From Trachythela sp. YZ-2020 (taxonomy: Eukaryota > Cnidaria > Anthozoa > Malacalcyonacea > Clavulariidae): a stretch of DNA of 64,000 bases. Under the pieces are notes generated by a model, which did no database searches, had not been told where the DNA came from, and saw nothing but the letters and a program-made list of their open reading frames with translations. The number at the start of each line of letters is the position of its first letter. The first letter of the stretch is position 1. The position numbers and the translations under genes are program-made. Location of the stretch: the NCBI GenBank assembly GCA_016169945.1, contig JADLSH010000220.1, positions 4,575,001 to 4,639,000 on the forward strand, written 5' to 3'. This document shows positions 24,191 through 35,080 of the stretch, piece by piece.

Positions 24191-24300
24191 ATTAGCTCGA
24201 CAACCACTGTTTGGTGGTTGTCGAGCTAATGGCTCGTCCGGTTTATCCTGCTCGTCCGGCTCGTCCGGTCGTCCTGACTTGGCTCGTCCGGTCGTCCTGT
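24191..24300. repeat. 17-bp-stem hairpin followed by CTCGTCCGG minisatellite
   Basis: ATTAGCTCGACAACCAC (24191-24207) pairs with its exact complement ending at 24230. GCTCGTCCGG-like units follow about five times up to 24300. Confidence 0.7.
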
Positions 24301-24775
24301 TTATCGACTTCAGGATCTGTGTTGACAGTTGGCTTCGGCTGTGGACATAAATGTACTTTCGGAATTTGTCTCATATTCAACACTTGCTTTCACTGTTGTT
24401 ACCCTCTCAATATGACGGCATCATCATCATCATCATTCGCCTCTGAGTCCTATAGGGATAGACCGACTTTGTTTAATGTGACTGTTGATATCAATATTTG
24501 TGCATTATTTGTGGACATGTCAGACATGGGATTCTCATTTAATATTTACTTAATCTCGCTCACTAGTCATATATCTTTATAGATCATAAAGCTAGCTACA
24601 TTTGGGACATTTGAAACCTTGATCTTGGATATACTACTTGTCGACAAATGAATATTTTACAATGTTGGCCCCCCAATCACCATACTCTAAATCCTCTTCT
24701 TATCCATCTAGTATGAATGACGGCATGGAAGTTGCATGTGTTTGGCAAATGCTACAAAAAAGAGAAGCATTAAGC

Positions 24776-24995
24776 CATCACATGTATGGCGATTTATTGG
24801 GTTCAAAATGCACGTGTGTGGATTTGCCTATTGGCTCTTTCAAATTTGCGAAAAACATGAATTTGCCAAATGATGTATTCACTAAATCTTCAAATTCATC
24901 TGATGTACGCATGGGCCGAAAGTATGAATTCATCGATCACTTTCACCATTTCATGAATTCGTCGAATGTTCGAATTCGCCGATAATGCTTTGCGA
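24776..24995 (+). repeat. Left terminal inverted repeat of the HECT/DDE transposon
   Basis: Contains GATTTATTGGGTTCAAAATG, then AATTTGCCAAATGATGTATT, ending CGATAATGCTTTGCGA. It matches the reverse complement of 32703-32916 almost throughout, with small indels. It ends 64 bases before the transposase ATG. Confidence 0.9.
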
Positions 24996-25059
24996 CCTCT
25001 GTTGACGGCGCATTTTTTAGCCGGAGCTTTATAGGACGAGGAAGAATTAATTTTAAAAC

Positions 25060-27378
25060 ATGGCGGACGCTGACTTGACGAACTATGAAACGAGACTGCG
25101 TCATTCTCTTCTTGATCTTTCTCGAAGACTTCAATGCAACCCAGAAGCCGAAACGTTGGACTTTATTTTATTTCGATTGCAACAAATTCGTCGCCATCTC
25201 GCACGTCTGGGGAACAGATTTTGCGAAATATCTCGCACTATTTCAGCTGTAACGTCATTGCTCGAAACTGTGTATGTAGAACGTAGAAGGGTTTTTGTCC
25301 ACGATGTGGATGGCAGTTGTAGTTCTAATGGCTTAGTTGGAAGACCAAAGTTCCTAATTCCTAGAGAGCAGCTAGAATACATGCTCGATTATGACATATC
25401 AGTTCCTGATATTGCATTTGCTTTGGGAGTATCGAAAAGTACAATAAAACGACGTCTTCAGTACGGTATTTCAGTTCGATCCCAACAAAGCGTCTTGACT
25501 GATGCAGCATTGGATGATCTGGTCAGAGACATCCAGAGTGAGTTTCCTAATGCGGGTTATCGAAGGATTTACTCGCAACTTAAGTCAAGATCGATTAACG
25601 TGACTCAATCGAGGGTTAGAGAGTCGTTGCATCGGACGGATCCTGAAGGCGTAGCAATGAGATGGCTATCAGTAACTCCAAGAACTGTCTACAGTGTAAG
25701 AGGTCCTCTGTCACTTTGGCATATTGACGGCAATCATAAGTTGATAAGGTAACTACGTTGCCATGGATTTGCAATTTGAGCTATTCCAAAATGTACTCAG
25801 TTGACCCTCCAAATCCTATTTTGTTTTCTAAATCAAAAGTCCAAATCAAATAATGGCCCTATTAGATTTGACCAACCTTGTCCCCAGAGTCATCACTAAG
25901 ATAACCCTGGGGATGAGATTTAATTAAAGTAACCCTCCTATCCATCTGTGTGTCTATCTGTTTGTTCATCCACAGGGGTGTATATAGTTAGCAGTGGGGT
26001 TACCTTTTTCCCCACCCCCAATTTTTTGAAGGGTCACTTTCTTCCCCTATTCAGGAGCAGTCTGAAGAAAAAGACTGATCAGGAGTAGTGAATACTCAGG
26101 TTTTAAAGTTCTTTTCACCAGTGGTAGGGCTTATAGGCCAAGGGTTCCAGGGGAGCAAGAAACTTAGAGTTTTGGAAGTTCAGAGTGGCCATTTCCTGCA
26201 TTTTGAGGGTGAAATTCTTGCGAATAGAACAAAAAACTTGTGCAGTTGGAAGAAATCTTATTTCCATGAATTTTAACCCTATACCCTTCCTTCCTTTCCC
26301 TTCTTCCTCATTTCCTCTCCAGAGTCACGTTCTTCCCCAAACCCTTGTCTTTTCCCCCAACAAAGAGGGGGGAGCAAATGGTTATTATATATACCCCTGT
26401 TCATCCAGTGAATATTATAGGAGTTACCATTATATAGTGATTATGGAAGCAGAAAACATTCTTAATTTGTTAACCTCATTTTCTTTCTGCTGCTCTCTTT
26501 AGATGGAGAATTGTAGTTCATGGTGTGTTGATGGCTACACACGCATTCCTGTTTATTTGAAGTGTGGGACTAATAATCGATCGGATTCGGTCTTCGAACT
26601 GTTTCAAGATGCAGTAGAAAAATATGGTTTACCTTCTAGAGTAAGGTCAGACAAAGGAAGTGAAAATGTTCTTGTCTCATTGTACATGCTTAACCATCCT
26701 CAACGAGGCCCAGGACGAGGAAGCATGATTGTAGGCAAGAGCGTGCACAATCAGAGAATCGAGCGTCTTTGGCTGGAGGTGCTTGAGGGGGTGTTGTATA
26801 TTTACTACCACCTTTTTCGACATCTAGAAGATTCACATGTAATTGATTTGTCAAACGAAACTGACATTTTTGCATTGCATTATGTATATGTGCCACGAAT
26901 CAATCGTCACCTGGAGACATGGAAATCAGGATATATCCGCCATCATATAAGAACAGCTGGAAGTCGAACACCTATGCAGTTGTACATATTGGGTCTTATT
27001 GGAATGAGAGGAAGTGAGGCAACTGAAATGGATAACTTTGAAAATTTAACTGGGGTAAGTTTAGCAAATAAATTCTGTCTCTCAAACTGAGTTTACATGG
27101 ATTTCTACCAGTCTACCACCTGTTATTTCTACAATGATCTATACTTTGAAAGACTTATCATGATTTTTTTTCCATAGCGAGAATTGGAAACATATGGAAT
27201 TGATCATGATAGTCCTCTACCATGTGACGAGGAAACGGAAAGTGTGATAGTTCCAGCAACAGCACAACCATGTTCAGATGATAGGTATGAAGAACTTGTA
27301 AGGTTGATTGACCCATTAAGAGACAGTGATAATTATGGAATTGACATTCTGCTCAATGTCCTACAATTTTGTAGCTAA
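25060..27378 (+). pseudogene. DDE integrase-like transposase, 3 exons, one frameshift
   Basis: Exon 1 is 25060-25748 (start ATG, MADADLTN), exon 2 26503-27054, exon 3 27178-27378 (TAA stop). The N-terminal region carries a helix-turn-helix (ISVPDIAFALGVSKSTIKRRL, roughly residues 112-132), then a second IS3-type helical segment (FPNAGYRRIYSQLKSR). The integrase core follows: first Asp in LWHIDGNHK (end of exon 1), second Asp in [10 protein letters not shown], Glu in HNQRIERLW. Thirty-six residues separate the last two. Exon borders are GT/AG and phases agree. One base is missing just after the exon 2 start (near 26522): the frame entering reads WRIVVHG and then stops making sense, while the frame that continues reads [13 protein letters not shown]. 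The enzyme would cut and join the element's terminal repeats (family knowledge). This copy is likely dead. Confidence 0.87.
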
Positions 27379-27767
27379 AGATCATGATATATACTTTCTT
27401 TTAGTATTTACACTTCCTAACTAATAATTGCAGGAGACAATCAATACATATGTCAAATGTGATGAATACAGCATTTATGAGAATAATAGTTACAAATGTT
27501 AATATGTAGAATACCTATTGTTTAAGTTTCTAACAATCACAGTCATGTAATATTTAACAAAAACAAATTTAGAAACTACTTTTTATCAGTCTCATGAAAC
27601 AACTTTTACTTTGTGTACCGGACACAATTGTCCATCTCATACAGAATTGCTCGTTTCATAAACGTTCTGTACACAGTGATAACACAACATGCATGGAAGA
27701 AATAACTCATGGTCATAGAACTGAAAACATTAACAAAATATTAACAGATAGTTGTAGAATTTTGATG

Positions 27768-30700
27768 TTACATGGTATTAAATGATGGTCCACTGTCCAT
27801 AATGGCAGTTTTCATGGCTTGTTCAAAGCACTGATAAGACTCAACATCTGGTGGTAAATGCAGTGATTCCATACATGTAGATGCATGAATAGCTCCTCCC
27901 ATTGCATCAAACGTTACATCAATCGTCTGCAATTTTCTAACACTGCAACTTCCAGTCACAAAACACAAGAAATTCTTAAGATCTAAAAAAGGGAGAGCCA
28001 GTTTATTTGGGCAGCACATACTGCTATAAAATATATATGCAGTCTGTAAAATATTTTTTTACAAAATCATGTTTTGTCAAAGTGATGTTTAGGTTTAGGG
28101 ATCAGGGTGTTGTTATACCTGCTTAATCCTAGGGATAAATCCATAATTATCAACATTTTAACAAGCGCACAGTTTGTATGCTGGACTCAGGGGTTGTACA
28201 CTTTGTATGCTTGATCATGATGGTAGTAGACCCATCCATCATCATCATTCTCCAAGTCCAACATTTAGAAATACACTATGGGAGGGTGTTGAAAAAAGTA
28301 CTCTCTGTACACTTATGAAAATGCTGACAATTATGGATGACCCTTTGAGTCCTGGTTTGAACCAAATTGAATGGAACGCACCTGCAATACGGCTCTCATC
28401 AATGAAATGAAGCAACATGTGTCTTACAACATGACCATCAGTCTCCAGAGGGAAAATTAGCATACTTTTGACAAAAAAGGAGTCAATAAATTCCTCCTGG
28501 GCCAGAAACATCGGTGCTAACACCTGCGGAAACTTTATCATTTCATTGAGAACGCCAAGGGTCTTGAGTCCTTCCCTTAGCTGATCCAACAAGATCTTCC
28601 TTTTGTTGATGAGAAAATGGCACAGTATACACTGCACAATTTCATCTTTGTTTCTGAGCTGTCCAGATAGAAACAATGAAGTGGATTAGTTTAAATCAGT
28701 TTTGGGGAAACCTCAAAATTTAGAGTATTTTGGGTTATTCCAGACATTGCACCTTCCCCCACTTTCTGCCCGGAGTTCACCTTTTCACAAGAACAGTTAT
28801 GGAGAAAATTGGGGGGGAAACCCCTCCTCCCCCTTTGCTATGTCACTGTTTATTCTCTCCTTGTTGTATTACAATAATGGTTACTTACAGATAATATAGA
28901 TGTGCTTCCAATATCTGACAAAATACTTATAAAGGTATCATCTCCATTGAGTATGTTTACATCCTCCTCTGTCTTGACATTGACAATCTTAAAAAGTAAC
29001 AAATTATATAATGTCCTGACTTGTGCAATAGTTGACTCTCTGTTGAGTCACCTGGAAGATCCTGATACTGTAGGTAAAACTAAACTGCTGCTACAGGTAG
29101 TGACAAAGAATTTATGTTTAGCATGCTTTGTAAAAAGGATCAATTTGAAAATTGTGATCTTCTGTAAGTATTTTCTGCCAACCAATAACTAATGCGAGGA
29201 GTGCCCTGCTTCTTGTAGTTCCTTATCTACCCATTATTACCTTATCTACACATGATGCTACATCCATGTCATGAATATCTGATACTTCAGCAAAGGATAT
29301 CGCTTTATCAATATCCTGATAGACTAGGTACCAGTAGCATACTGGAGAAAGTCTGGAGAAGCCTATCCCACATTGTGAAATTGAATGAGCAATCATCTTG
29401 CCCACACATTTCATTACACCTGAGAAAACAATACGCATATTGTATGTTGGTACAAGCCTCATTGGCGGTCCTTCAAACAGCTGAAAAGCGGCATCAGCTC
29501 CATTGGCCAGCTTTGAATAAACCTTTTCGTAAAACTCTCTTCTAGGACCTCCTGTATCGATTGCCGGTTGATTAGCGAAAGTAATTCTCAGAGGACGAGA
29601 TGCATCAAATTGCGGATCTTTGTACACAACTAATGCATCAGACAGAATAGAATGTCTTCATCATCCACATTAACTTTCAATATTCGACCAGTAAGTTTCT
29701 TATTAAGGCTTTTGACAATTGATGAAATGGAAATTTCTGCAAAAAGGAATGAACTGATATTTAACCCATTAACTAACACTTCGTGAAATATTGTGGGTGC
29801 AAACTTAGCTTACAACATATAACTACCCTTTTGTTGCTGCAAATCTCAGTTCTTAAAACCTTTTTGGCTTAAATTTCATGCAAATTTACTTAAATTATAG
29901 CCTATTAAGGCTTTCGTGGTTCTAAAATCATGGATACAGCTTTGTTACACAGTTAATCAGCTATCTCTCAAAGGCTTTAAGAAATTATTGGGGGCGGGGG
30001 GGGGCGGTTGCCCCCTTTTGCTCCCCCTGGTGTCCACCACTGCTGGCAGTACCCTACCACTGACGAATTAATAAAATCATCTGGTGTTAGACAAAGTAAA
30101 ATTAATACTCTGGCTTTAGACAGAGTAAAATACTAAAGTAGGGCACATCTGAGCGCATTGCAAGCTAATGGGTTAAAGACAAGTGTCAATGGTAAACATG
30201 CTTCAAAGAATATTAAGAAATATGAACATAAAATATTTAGATATTATGCTAAGTCATACCACAGGTTTTTGAGTATTCAGTTCTTTTGGAAATTGCAGTT
30301 ATTAATAACTCATCGAAAGCAGAATCATCATCATCAACACTAACATCATCAGATTGAACTACAAAAAAATTATACTTATTTTAGAAAAATGTTGGTACAA
30401 ACTGCTCATACTAAGTCTGTGGGGGTCCCAGTTGTGCTATCAGGTATTCTCTGCTACATGAAATGATCATTGATAATAGAATATAGCATACCTTTTCCTA
30501 ACAGAATTGAGTTAGCAGCTTGGTTAATGTCCCCCAGTGCTTCTGCAATTGCCTGGCTCAATAGATTGGCTTTAGTTTCTGGAAAAAGTTGCTGTAATTC
30601 TTGGAGTTTCTCTATATGAGAATTAATTATTTATTTGTTTATCTATATCCGATACTAGTATAATAGATGAAAAACCAAACAGATGAAACAATCTAATTAA

Positions 30701-32518
30701 TGTGACATTACAGCATAAGCTTTATATACTCTACCTTCGCTTGTCATTGAACCTCCATTTGCCACAGAACCATCTGAATCTGAGTCTTCTTCTGGACTTA
30801 TGAATTCAGTGATGTGTCTCTGCACTTGTCTTAAAAAATATTGATACAGGTATATGTATGTGTAAAATGTAATAACTATGGGGTTCCAGCATTGGCTGCA
30901 GCCTTGAATATAATCCTTTGGTTGAAGGTAATGTATACATTGAAAAATTCAACCAAAGGTTTATACATCCGTGTGTGTTATCCTTGTTAGATAAAGTTTA
31001 TAAATAGAGACTGGGTGTATTGCACTAACAAGGAATGCACAGCACTGCAAAGCTAACATAATTACCCTGATTCTTCTGACTGGTTTGATGGACCACCACC
31101 ACAACTACTTTGATGTTGTCTCATTTCAGCCAATGCTATCTGCTCATTGCAATTTATACAATGAACTTTTGGTGAATTATGTATTTCCTGAAAGAGGAGG
31201 AGACAATTATATAAATAAGAAAGCAAATAGTGCCCACCCCTAAAATGGAGGAAGACAAACTAATTCTTAGAAATTTGTCTATCACCTAGCAGTGTTAGAA
31301 GTGTGAACAGAAACTTTTGGCAGGAGTAGATGATTAATATGTTTATGCTAAGTTATGTAGTGGCGTTGACTTGTATCAGTGCTCATTTGTATAATTCAAA
31401 GCATGATATATCTACAGTATATTACAGCTAATACAATCAAGGTGGTTCTTTCGAAGTCAAAATTAAATACTGCAATAACTCAAACTTTAAGAGCTAGTGT
31501 AAAGCACAATGGACCTGCATATGCAATCAAGTATGAATATGGGAATCACCCCCCCGCCCCAGTTCCAGGCCTGCTTGTTTATCTTTCCTTTTGAGAGCCC
31601 CTGTGTTGATGTTCCAGGACTGCACAACTTTTAAATTATAAAAGCACTGACAATCTCATCAACAATTAACATCCCCGAATCCGAATGTTACCGGAATAAC
31701 TTTCAATCCTTCATTAGGAAATAGTGACCAGTCAATCAATAAGTCAAATAGTCAATGAATAAATCAGACAGTCAATCAACCAATTGCACAAGTGTGTATA
31801 AACTTTACCTTAGGTTCCTCCATATCCAATGGTATATCCTGCTGCAGTGGTCTCACAAATGCCTTAGCCTGTCCAGGGCACTCTTCAAAAAATTCACTGT
31901 GTATCCCATAGGAGGACAAGGGACATCTATCAATTGCCTTGAATTTCCGTCAGACATTCGCAAGATTTCATATCCCACACAATTTCCCAGAGCAGGAAAC
32001 GTTTCCAGTATTTTGTCATGAACATGCTGCGACTCACCCTGTTTTTCAAAAATTATCTTTTCCTCTCCCAGACCAATCAGACTCAAACTGATTCTCTCTG
32101 CAGCGTTTGGGGGAATCGTTTGGTTCATCTTGGGAAGGCAAACAAATGCTTTTGTAAAGGTGTTCTTGGTGTTTGGCTTTGACACAGACGACGATGACCT
32201 CGAGTATGGTGTGCTAGACCTGCGGCCTCGTCCAGTCGACTGAGCTGGACGTCTCATCGACAGTCTTGTCAGTGCTGTTGGCGGACGATAACCAAATATT
32301 CTACGGTGTTCACCTAAAGCTGTAGAAGACTGACTAGAACCATTTATATCGGTTACCGTATTAGTAGTTCCAGAGGAGGCAGGCAACGAAGATTCAATAT
32401 TTGTCGCAGGAGTGTTTACTGCCGTCGGCTGTACTGTTCCTGTTGTTGTTGACGCAGAACTAATGTTGTTTGCGGCCGAAATAAGTTTCTCTGCGCAGTC
32501 TCGAAGGATATTTTCCAT
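27768..32518 (-). pseudogene. HECT-type E3 ubiquitin ligase-like gene inside the transposon
   Basis: Exons, first to last: 32518-31803 (ATG at 32518; Ser/Thr-rich N-terminus), 31187-31066, 30829-30735, 30611-30492, 30358-30260, 29736-29241, 28987-28889, 28658-28382, 27982-27768 (TAA). Exon 2 encodes CINCNEQIALAEMRQHQSSC, a C2HC zinc-finger-like motif. Exon 4 encodes LQELQQLFPE...LGDINQAANSILL, resembling a ubiquitin-binding CUE helix bundle. Exons 6-9 form a HECT domain: PLRITFANQPAIDTGGPRRE, then LDQLREGLKTLGVL, FVTGS and HASTCMESLHLPP, whose Cys is the expected ubiquitin-thioester residue. Two frameshifts are visible: one base missing near 31904 (between GYT and EFFEECPG) and one near 29640 (between DEDIL and SDALVVYKDP). 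Phases otherwise agree. The family resembles G2E3-like HECT proteins. Confidence 0.85.
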
Positions 32519-32702
32519 GGTTTCTGCTTGATTTAATACAAAAATTTGCAAGTAAAATTTGCCCAAATCGTATCCGAATAGCACGTGGAATATATAGCAG
32601 GGAGAGCGCGGGAAATGGAGGGAAATGGTAAATACTTCATCTTACCCAGTGATCTTACCCAACAATTACTGGTCAAAATCAGTGGGCTCACCAACCCCAA
32701 GC

Positions 32703-33505
32703 TCGCAAAGCATTATCGGCGAATTCGAACATTCGACGAATTCATGAATGGTGAAAGTGATCGATGAATTCATACTTTCGCCCCATGCGTATATCAGATG
32801 AATTTGAAGATTTAGTGAATACATCATTTGGCAAATTCATGTTTTTCGCAAATTTGAAAGAGCCAATAGGCAATTTCAAACACGTGCATTTTGAACCCAA
32901 TATATAAATCGCCATACACATGATGTACGTGCGTTATGGTAGATTGGACTTTTCGCGACGAATTTTAGGTGTAGTGAAAAAAAAAACTTCGTTTGATGGG
33001 TGTTTAGGTAAAAGCTTTCAAGTTTTGTCTTTTTAAACAAAAGTATAGGTATTCCATAAAAATAAAAAAGTGTACAGTTTACCCCAAAGTTTTTCTAGAT
33101 ATCGCAATTTGAGTCTTTATTAGTGAAGTAAAAATTATGTGTGCGGACATTTTCTCTTCTTTAATGGTTATTTTGATATGTAGTGTTGTTCTACGGCTTC
33201 GTGAACTATCATGACAAGATCAATTAAAATCACTACAAAAATAAACCATTAAACACTATTTTTTACGTTACTTATGAAGATTCAAATTTCGATATCTAGA
33301 CAAAATTTGTGGTAAACTGTACACTTATTTTTTTGTTTTTATGGTATACCTATATCTTTATTCAGTCAGACAAAACGAGAAAAGTTTTACATGAACACCC
33401 ATCAAACGACATTTTTCTGTCTTTTTGCACTGAAAATTTCCTAACTACACCTAAAATTCGTTGCGCAATGTTCAATCTACCATAACGCACGTCTATCATG
33501 TGATG
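32703..33505 (-). repeat. Right terminal inverted repeat, split by a MITE
   Basis: 32703-32916 mirrors the left repeat. The outermost nine bases, CATGTGATG, are displaced to 33497-33505 by the MITE at 32927-33492. Confidence 0.85.
32927..33492. mobile_element. 566-bp palindromic MITE nested in transposon terminus
   Basis: The ends are ACGTGCGTTATGGTAGATTG and its complement; the arms run about 240 bases each. Flanks CACATGATGT (32917-32926) and CATGTGATGT (33497-33506) match at 8 of 10 positions, probably the target duplication. Both strands share TTTGATGGGTGTT and GTGTACAGTTTACC blocks. From 33510 to 35070 I see only AT-rich unassigned DNA. Confidence 0.8.
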
Positions 33506-35080
33506 TAACCTTAAGAATGGGCATAAATGTTTCGTGCTGGTTGATATAGACAGGCTTATATGTTAAGACGAACAAATTAACTTGTTTTGTTACGGAAAAT
33601 TACAAGCAAATGCCAGACAGATACAGCTCCAGACATAATTAGCATAATATAACAACTGGTGCTAACATGCATGCAAAACCAATCTCGTAAATTACTATAT
33701 ACGTCCCATTGCGCTTTTCGCGCTTCGAAGACAATGTTTTGCGATTGCGAGTTTTGGCCTTTAGGTGACAACGTTAACTGAATTAGCTGTATAATGGCAA
33801 GGTGACTGTATTTTAGTTTAAAGTGGCGCAAACAATAAGACATTTAATAATATCAAGTTACGTCCGGTTTGGACAAGCCTTAATTCTTCATGAGCCGAAC
33901 TTAATGAAATGAATTAAGTACATGTGAAGCAAGGCGTCTGAACCAATTAAGCACGACATTTCATATTTAGCACGGCTAAATTATTGAGATCACAGCATTC
34001 ATGCGTGCTACACGATTGAAGCACATGTTCAAACAGGTGCTTAACATGAGTCGTACCAAATGCATAAAGTATGATAACATAATATGATACTAAATATTTC
34101 TAACTTTTAAAATGTTTGCTCGTGTCCAATTAAAATCGCAGCCAATTTTCAATATAACTAAGTATGGCTCATGAGAAGCACGTCCGTTCGAATTGAAACA
34201 ATTATAAAAATACACCTATTTTATGGTCGGCTAAAATATGAATTAAATCGGCGATCTCGTGTTCTCATTGAATGAAATCTTTTCAATCGTTATTAGCCTG
34301 CGCTCTGTGAGCGAGTCGAATTTTTAACCGACGAAATTGGGAGAAATTTCATAATCATCAATTATATATAGTCGCGAATGCAAGGTTTGTGCAACAGTTC
34401 AACGTTTAGAAGGAAGAATGAGCATACACACCCGTATTTGCCTGTGGTATAAATTGTCCTAGAAAACCACAGGCTTCCCAGGCTCTGGGTGTTTATAAAA
34501 GTCAAATATATTGCGGGTGAATGTTTCTGTATTTTAGCTTAAAGTGAAGTAAACAATTAAAACTTAATAAAATCAATTTACTTTGTGACGTTGATTGTTT
34601 ACTCATGTAGATAAACAATACAAAGGCTGAACACGTTGCAGACAAAACATCTGATTTTCACCCGCGTATTCGCGGTCCCTCAACGTAAAGTTTCCGTTAA
34701 AAATCCCCTCTGTCCACCGTTTTTTTCGATGAAAATACAAGCATGCATACTCATTCTTTCTTTTGAACGTTAGAACTTTGACGGAGCGTAACATTTCATC
34801 CAATTATTAAAATAATTCGGTCGAAATTCGTCCTTGGGAAAAGCGACTAAGACAAATTGACCCGAAAAATGTGCATTTCGTGACAAAATCGGCATTCCAG
34901 CTACTGTTCCTCCCCTAGTCAGTGACATGTTTGTCACGAAACACAATTAATTTCTGGAAGGATACCTCCCATTGTTTAAAAAACAAATTTAATAAAACCT
35001 GCATAGCAAAATAATTAGACAGTGAAGTCATTGTGGAAATTCGTGCAACGTCTGGTGAGCTATATTAAATAACATTAACA

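Larger units (their letters stand above)
24776..33505. mobile_element. 8.7-kb DNA transposon carrying DDE transposase and HECT ligase genes
   Basis: Terminal inverted repeats of about 220 bp (24776-24995; 32703-32916 plus 33497-33505) enclose two convergent multi-exon genes. The ends read CATCACATGTATGGCG on the left and, after removal of a nested MITE, its near complement on the right. No target duplication is recognisable, so the insertion is probably old. The transposase type (IS3-like helix-turn-helix plus integrase core) is reminiscent of eukaryotic IS3EU elements, but that label is inference. Both genes have single-base frameshifts, so this copy is probably inactive. Confidence 0.85.

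Noticed and set aside
24211..24582. 123-codon frame with ARPVYPARPARPVV repeats
   Set aside because: Starts within a hairpin and minisatellite, with no domain and no splice or start context.
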